Both the position numbers and the translations under genes were made by a program. The notes beneath the pieces were generated by a model that worked only from the letters and a program-made list of their open reading frames with translations, was not told the DNA's origin and made no database searches. This document shows, piece after piece, positions 55,867 to 64,000 of a DNA stretch of 64,000 nt (positions are counted from its first letter, which is position 1; each line of letters opens with the position of its first letter). The DNA is taken from NCBI RefSeq assembly GCF_028640845.1, contig NC_080543.1, positions 1,062,667 through 1,126,666 on the forward strand, read 5' to 3'. The DNA comes from Ahaetulla prasina. Taxonomy: Eukaryota; Chordata; Lepidosauria; Squamata; Colubridae.

Positions 55867-55871
55867 CACCC

Positions 55872-56756
55872 CTCCAGGAAAACGAAATCCTGAAGCTGCC
55901 GAAGGAAGGCGATTATCCTGCTTCATTAAGAATAAGGCGGCTGAATGAAGAAGAAATAGCTCCCTATGACTTGGTCCAAAGGTTGATTGCTGAAAGAACA
56001 ATAACTTCTTTCTTTCTGAGAAGAACATCTCCTTCCTTTCTTTCTGCAGAGATTTTTATCTAGCTGCAAACTGAAAACATTCCCAATCTCTTTCTAAACT
56101 TTTGGCTACTTCCAAACCCATGGCTGTAAGTTTATTTTATTGATTAAATTTATTTGCAACCCATCTCTTCATGGAGATACTCCTTCCTGATTGACACCTG
56201 TGAGGCTTTCTGACTTCTTGAGGGCCTTGGCCAAAACTCGCATGACCTCTGGAGTTGCTGTGGCTGCTTTTAATTCAGCTAAAGCCACACACCTGTAGTT
56301 CTCCAAAACCCAAAGGGGGAGCCCTGAAAATTCACCTGTGGAGCTGCATGTCTGAAGATGGCTTAGGAGTCACAGCCAAGCCCCAGGGGGTCAGAGAAGA
56401 AGCGGGTGGGGGTGTTGATAGCGTCCAGAAATTGTGAAGGGTTTTGACAGAAGTGTTTGGGGTCAAAGATATGTATTTATTTATATTTCATATTTCTCAC
56501 CTGCCCGTATCCCTCAGAGAGGGATCCTCCGTGGCGTACAACGTAACTGATAAAATTAAACTTGAAAATTAGAATAATTTAAGATTTTAAAAAAATTAAA
56601 TTATAAAACCATTTTATAAAAAATTCTAGAATAGAACAGAACTACAGTTCCAAGATGGTGGATTGTTAATAGAGTTGAGGGGTTGGGTGTTCATGGGGAC
56701 AGCCAGCCCCACGGTTATGAGGGCCCAAATGTCCCCCAAGCAAGGCTACAAGGCCT
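55872..56756. other. unassigned intron 5 sequence with an AT-rich LINE-like tail
   Basis: 56466-56640 (TATTTATTTATATTTCATAT, then CCTCCGTGGCGTACAACG) resembles a LINE 3' end. The rest is unrecognised. Confidence 0.35.
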
Positions 56757-56890
56757 AGTGCTCCGTCCCTGGGGGTTTTTAAGAAGAGACTGGACAGCCC
56801 TTGTCTGAAATGGCATAGGGTCTCCTGCTTGAGCAAGGGGTTGGACTAGCAGACCTCCGAGGTCCCTTCCAACTCTGTGATTCCGTTACG
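56757..56890 (+). mobile_element. CR1-like LINE 3' fragment
   Basis: TTTTTAAGAAGAGACTGGAC, GGTTGGACTAGCAGACCTCC and CCCTTCCAACTCTGTGATTC. Confidence 0.75.
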
Positions 56891-57134
56891 TTACTTAGAT
56901 CTCTGGTGCTGCAGGGAGACCCTCATGAAGAGGCAGGCTTGCTTATTCTGCCTGCCCGTTCTGGCCCATTCAGACATTTGCGTTGAACGCTTCCAGGAGA
57001 GACGAGTATCCCTGATCTGAGAATTCCTCTCCCCTCCCCTGGAATCTGGAAGCCCAGTGGGGCGTTGGCCTCCAGATCAGATCAAAGCCGGCTGAGGAGG
57101 GGAAGGAAAGGAGCTGGGCGGGTCTCCGTGTTGA

Positions 57135-58109
<975 letters not shown>

Positions 58110-58225
58110 AGGGGGGTAGCTGTGGCTGCTCCAGCCCTGGAGGCCTTTAAGAAGAGATTGGGCAGCCATTGAGCAGAGGGTTGGGCTAGAAGACCTCCAA
58201 GGTCCCTCCCAACTCTCTTGTACGG
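58110..58225 (+). mobile_element. CR1-like LINE 3' fragment
   Basis: TGGAGGCCTTTAAGAAGAGA, GGGCTAGAAGACCTCCAAGG. Confidence 0.7.
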
Positions 58226-58705
58226 TTATTTTAATGCATTCACGAGTCCTATTGAAAAGCCTCTTCTCCTCTTGTCTTCCAGTGGTAGGGAGTTCCACAG
58301 TCTGATTATGCCCTGCTTGAAGTGGGTTTTCTGGGGCTTCAGCTGCTCCCTCTCACTTTCCAGCAATTGTGAGAAGGGAAAATTAAGCCTCAATCTCAAT
58401 TCTGAAACAAAAACTGGATCAAACAGCTTGCTTGTCTAGGGGACCCCTCCCCTTCTGCCCCCAGACCTTTTTCTGCCCGGCCAATGGGATCACCGGGAAG
58501 CTGTGGCCTCCATCAGGTGGCAGGACTGGGAGACCCCCCCAGGCAACCCCCTAGACGGGTCCCTCCTCGGCTGGGAGCATTTCTTCATTGGGACATTTGC
58601 TCCAATCGGTCTCGTCCGGCAGAGTTGCCCAAACTAAGAACGGGCACATAAAACTGTGCGGAGGTTGGCTGTTGCTTTACACTTGTGTGCGTCTGTGTGT
58701 TCATA
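58226..58705. other. unassigned intron 6 sequence
   Basis: Nothing recognised. Confidence 0.3.
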
Positions 58706-59040
58706 CAGATAGTCCTCGACTTATGATCACAATTGACCCCAAAATTTCTGTTGCTGAGCGAGACAGTTTTTAAGTGAGTTTTGTCTCATTTCATGACCTT
58801 CGTGGCCACAGTTGTTAAGTGAACCACTGCAGTTGTCAAGTTAGAAACCCGGTTGTTAAGTGAATCTGGCTCCCCCATTGACTTTGCTTGTCAGAAGGTC
58901 GCCAAAGGGGATCACGTGACCGTCATAAAAATGAACCAGTTGCCGAGGGTCTGAATTTTGATCAGGTGGCCCCAGGGGTGCTGCAATGGTCGTAAGCGTG
59001 AAAAACTGTCATTAGTCCCTTTCTTCAGTGCCCTTGAAAC
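58706..59040 (+). mobile_element. MITE-T copy 13, right end missing
   Basis: CAGATAGTCCTCGACTTATG after ATA. Landmarks are present to GTCGTAAGCGTGAAAAACTG. Confidence 0.8.
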
Positions 59041-59084
59041 GTCAGTCACTCAGAGGAGGTGCAGTTGCGTCAGCCTTGGCCCTC

Positions 59085-59180
59085 GGGCGGTTTGAAGAAA
59101 GTTCTCCTTGGCAGAATGGCAGCTGGATGAAGTGGACTAGAAGACCTCCAAGGTCCCTTCCAACTCTGCCCTTCTCTTCT
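59085..59180 (+). mobile_element. CR1-like LINE 3' fragment
   Basis: GGACTAGAAGACCTCCAAGG and CCCTTCCAACTCTGCCC. Confidence 0.6.
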
Positions 59181-60255
<1,075 letters not shown>

Positions 60256-60296
60256 CTTGGTCCCTGAACCTCCTACTTCTGGACAATGACCCTTGA

Positions 60297-60875
<579 letters not shown>

Positions 60876-60882
60876 TGATACA

Positions 60883-61260
60883 CAGGCAGCCCTCCGCTTA
60901 GGACCACAGTCGGGACCAGAATTTCTGTTATTAATCGAGGTGGTCATTCAGTGAATCCCAGCTGATTTCATATCGTTTTGGCCATGGTGGTTAATTGAAT
61001 CATGCGGTCATTAAGTGAATCCAACTCCCCCCACTGACTTTGTTGGCTGGAAGCTGCCTGGCAAGGTCGCAAGGGGCGATCGCACCACCCCAGGAGCTTT
61101 GCAACTGTTGTACACGTGCCGGTTGCCAAGCACTCAAATTTTGATCACGTGACCACTGTGATGCTGTGTGGGTTCTAAGTGTGAGGCCAGTCATAAGTCA
61201 CTTTTTCAGGGCCGTTGCAACTTTAAATGGTCACTAAACGAATAAGTTGAGGACTACCTG
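60883..61260 (+). mobile_element. MITE-T copy 14, full length
   Basis: CAGGCAGCCCTCCGCTTAGG to GTTGAGGACTACCTG followed by TA. It belongs to a subtype shared with copy 15 (GGTCATTAAGTGAATCCA, GGAAGCTGCCTGG). Confidence 0.85.
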
Positions 61261-61879
61261 TATGGATGTGATGGAGTGTAGGTAGGAGGGGCATCCCCAG
61301 GAGGGAGGGGTTTCATTCAAGAAAATTAAAGAGACAACTCGGCCTGGATATTTTGTGTGAGAGAAAGAGGGTGAAGGCAGCTCCTCCTTACTAGTTCCCA
61401 GAGTGTATTGTAGATCAGATAGGAAACGCTTCAGTCTGGCAAGATTCTGTCTGTGGGTGTGAAAAACGAAGGGCTTGGAAGAATCGGCACCTGCCATTCT
61501 GGGCTTGGGGCCAGGCAGTAGCGCTTGAACCTGTCCCATCTTCCTCCAAAGGGAGCACCGTGTGGTTTTCCTTCCTTAGCTAGAACCTTCTCCATTTTAC
61601 TTTTTCCATTCTGCAGTGAGCGGAAAGAATCTTTGTAGAGGCTGCAAAGCAGGGATCCCAGTAGTGGGAAGATGAAGAAGGGGCGGAGCCCCTAGCAGCT
61701 CCCCATTGCCACCACGGGGCCTCTGTCTGTCTGAAGGGAGGGGGGAGGAATGAAGAAATGGGTTCTTCAAATAGCAGGGAGGGAGCCACCGTGGAGAAGG
61801 CCCTTCTTCCTGGTCCTGCCAGATGGACCTCCTTAAGAGAAACTCCCCCCCAACATGGGGGGGACTGAGAAAAGAGGGG
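61261..61879. other. unassigned intron 8 sequence
   Basis: Nothing recognised. Confidence 0.3.
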
Positions 61880-62535
61880 GAAGAACACTTGCAGGAACTG
61901 GAATGGCCAGTCTAGAGAAAAGAAGGACTGGAGGGGGGGGGAGGGCATGATGGCAGCATTCCAACATTTGAGGGGCTGCCCCCAAGAAGTGGGGGCTCAA
62001 CCTGTCCTCCAAAGCCCCTGAAGGCAGGACAAGAAGCAACGGAGGGAAACTAACCAAGGAGAGAAGCAACATGGAACTAGGGAGAAACTTCATGAAAATT
62101 AAACAGTGGAACAGCTTGCCACCAGAAATTGTGGGTGCTTCACCACTGGAGGTTTTTAAGAGAAGACTGGGCAGCCACCTGTCTGAATTTTTTTTTAATT
62201 TGCATTTATATCCCGCCCTTCTCCAAAGACTCAGGGCGGCTTACACTGTGTTAAGCAATAGTCTTCATCCATTTGTATATTATATACAAAGTCAACTTTT
62301 ATTGCCCCCAATCTGGGTCCTCATTTTACCTACCTTATAAAGGATGGAAGGCTGAGTCAACCTTGGGCCTGGTGGGACTTAACCTGCAGTAAATGCAGGC
62401 AGCTGCTGTTAATAACAGACTGTCTTACCAGTCTGAGCCACAGAGGCCCAGGTATAGGGTCTCCTGCTCGACCAGGGGGCTGGACTAGAAGACCTCCAAG
62501 GTCACTTCCATCTCTATTCTGATTGATTGATCGAT
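61880..62535 (+). mobile_element. CR1-like LINE with ORF2 end, split by a SINE
   Basis: 61890-62186 (AACTGGAATGGCCAGTCTAG, TTTGAGGGGCTGCCCCCAAG, GGAGGTTTTTAAGAGAAGAC) continues at 62450-62535 (TATAGGGTCTCCTGCTCGAC, CTGGACTAGAAGACCTCC, ATTCTGATTGATTGATCG). Confidence 0.8.
62187..62449 (-). mobile_element. tRNA-derived SINE with LINE-type tail, nested in CR1
   Basis: Its 5' end on the - strand is GGGCCTCTGTGGCTCAGACT, a tRNA-like A-box region. The 3' end is TAAGCCGCCCTGAGTCTTTG followed by poly(A) (T-run at 62188). That tail is the same as the L2-like LINE 3' ends in this window, which suggests the SINE borrows the LINE's machinery. Confidence 0.75.
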
Positions 62536-62580
62536 AGAAGGCAGAATTCCCAGCAGATCAAGTTACAACCAGTTGATTGA

Positions 62581-62994
<414 letters not shown>

Positions 62995-63220
62995 GGGTAG
63001 TCCTTGACTTATGACCACAGTTGGGACCAAAATTTCCGTTGCTAAGCTGCTCACAGCTTAGTGAGTCATGCCTGATTTTATGTAGCTTGCTACAGTTACT
63101 AAGCGAATCGTTGCAATTGTTTGACGTGGTCATTAAGCGAATCCAGCTTCCACCCATTCACGTCGGAAGCAGCTGGGAAGGTTGCAGGGGCGCCCATGGG
63201 ACCCTGGGATGTGGCAACCT
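62995..63220 (+). mobile_element. MITE-T copy 15, right end missing
   Basis: GGTAGTCCTTGACTTATGAC to GGGATGTGGCAACC, where it stops abruptly at the LTR-like segment. Confidence 0.75.
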
Positions 63221-63568
63221 GTCATGTCCCACTCCTCCGCTGACGGCCGGGTCGGGGAAGTCCGTATCAGGCGTGCCTCTGCAGCTCTGCCAAAGTCCTA
63301 TCAGAGTTCTGAAGGCAGGCAGGAGACCAGGAAGTGACTTCAGCAATCCAAGTTAGACTTTGCCTGACTCAGAGAATGCCAGAAAGCAGATCCTTTATAT
63401 AGGCCATGGGGTGTGGCTCCATGACTCAGGACTTATCCAGGCCTGCCCCTCCCTTCCTTTTGCTGACGTCGCCTCTCCATTCTCCGGAAGCGTGGGTCTA
63501 TCCATTGCATCGTTTCATCTCCAGCTGTTGGTAATCTCAGCCCGTGGCTGGCTTCAGACGCACATTTT
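63221..63568 (-). mobile_element. LTR-like segment, possible solo LTR
   Basis: On the - strand it ends GTGGGACATGACA and holds a TATA box (CTATATAAAGG near 63390-63400). It starts abruptly in MITE-T copy 15. No matching target duplication was found, so the call is tentative. Confidence 0.4.
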
Positions 63569-63574
63569 TCATTT

Positions 63575-64000
63575 CATTTCATTTATTTGATTTTTATACC
63601 GCCCTTCTCCCGAAGGACTCAGGGCGGTGTACAGGCAAATAAAAACAGACAAGACAATAATCTATAAAATGCAAAATTAAAAAACTTATTATAATTTGCC
63701 TAAAATTTTAAAATATATAGAAATTAAAACCCCGTTTAAAATTAATAATAAAACTATACAATCCATAAAATTTAAGCCAGCCCAGCGAATAAAAGATCGT
63801 CTTCAGTTCGCGAAAGGTCCGAAGGTCAGGTATTTGGCGTAAACCGGGAAGTTCGTTCCAGAGTGTGGGAGCCCCACAGAAGGACCTTCCTGGGGCCGCC
63901 AGCCGACATTGCTTGGCGGACGGCACCTGAGAAGTCCCTCTCTGTGAGGCGTGCGGGTCGGTGGGAGGCATATGGTAACAGTAGGCGGTCCCGTAAGTAC
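63575..64000 (-). mobile_element. L2-like LINE 3' part, cut by the window end
   Basis: TTTTTATACCGCCCTTCTCC and GACTCAGGGCGGTGTACAGG, then 3' UTR, then the ORF2 end at 63708-63971 (QVPSAKQCRLAAPGRSFCGA, PTLWNELPGLRQIPDLRTFR). It corresponds to the 1721-2400 element. Confidence 0.75.

Overview
The window is vertebrate nuclear DNA, most likely from a squamate and probably an advanced snake. This rests on the intron-exon structure of a recognisable vertebrate gene, CR1 LINE 3' ends running into (ATTCT)n/(GAATA)n arrays (a pattern known from snake CR1 elements), L2-like, L1 and CR1 LINEs side by side, tRNA-derived SINEs, many hAT and mariner-type MITEs, and a Ty3 chromovirus.

The only host gene I can support is STIM1 (stromal interaction molecule 1, the ER calcium sensor that gates Orai channels), on the + strand. 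Eight consecutive internal exons lie at 29003-29133, 39203-39317, 44385-44496, 46642-46757, 57166-57343, 59567-59744, 60630-60797 and 62668-62768. All have AG/GT junctions and compatible phases. They total 1,099 nt, which equals residues 47 to 413 of the human protein (numbering from memory) with no net insertion or deletion: EF-hand pair, SAM domain, transmembrane helix, CC1 and the first part of the SOAR/CAD Orai-activating domain. The signal-peptide exon and the last exons are not in the window, so 1-29002 is read as intron 1.

The rest is intron, densely filled with repeats. Main classes: about 20 CR1-like LINE fragments; two 5'-truncated L1 copies with exact 18-bp and 15-bp target duplications (12022-13959, 34122-35431); L2-like LINE fragments on the - strand; 15 copies of a ~380-bp TA-flanked MITE ('MITE-T'); hAT-type elements with 8-bp duplications, including a ~110-bp palindrome ('hAT-P') and a 767-bp element with a captured coiled-coil coding fragment (930-1696); a solo LTR (20206-20861); and a nearly full-length but frame-broken Ty3 chromovirus (50475-55866, 5-bp duplication CACCC) in STIM1 intron 5.

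The most unusual signal is a pair of related palindromic repeat families ('family A', about ten loci; 'family B', four loci). Their inverted arms carry a hammerhead-like arrangement, CTGATGA - hairpin - GAAAC. Family A arms also occur as 100-190 bp tandem arrays. This may be a Penelope-like or retrozyme-like system, but self-cleavage is untested and the core geometry is not perfect.
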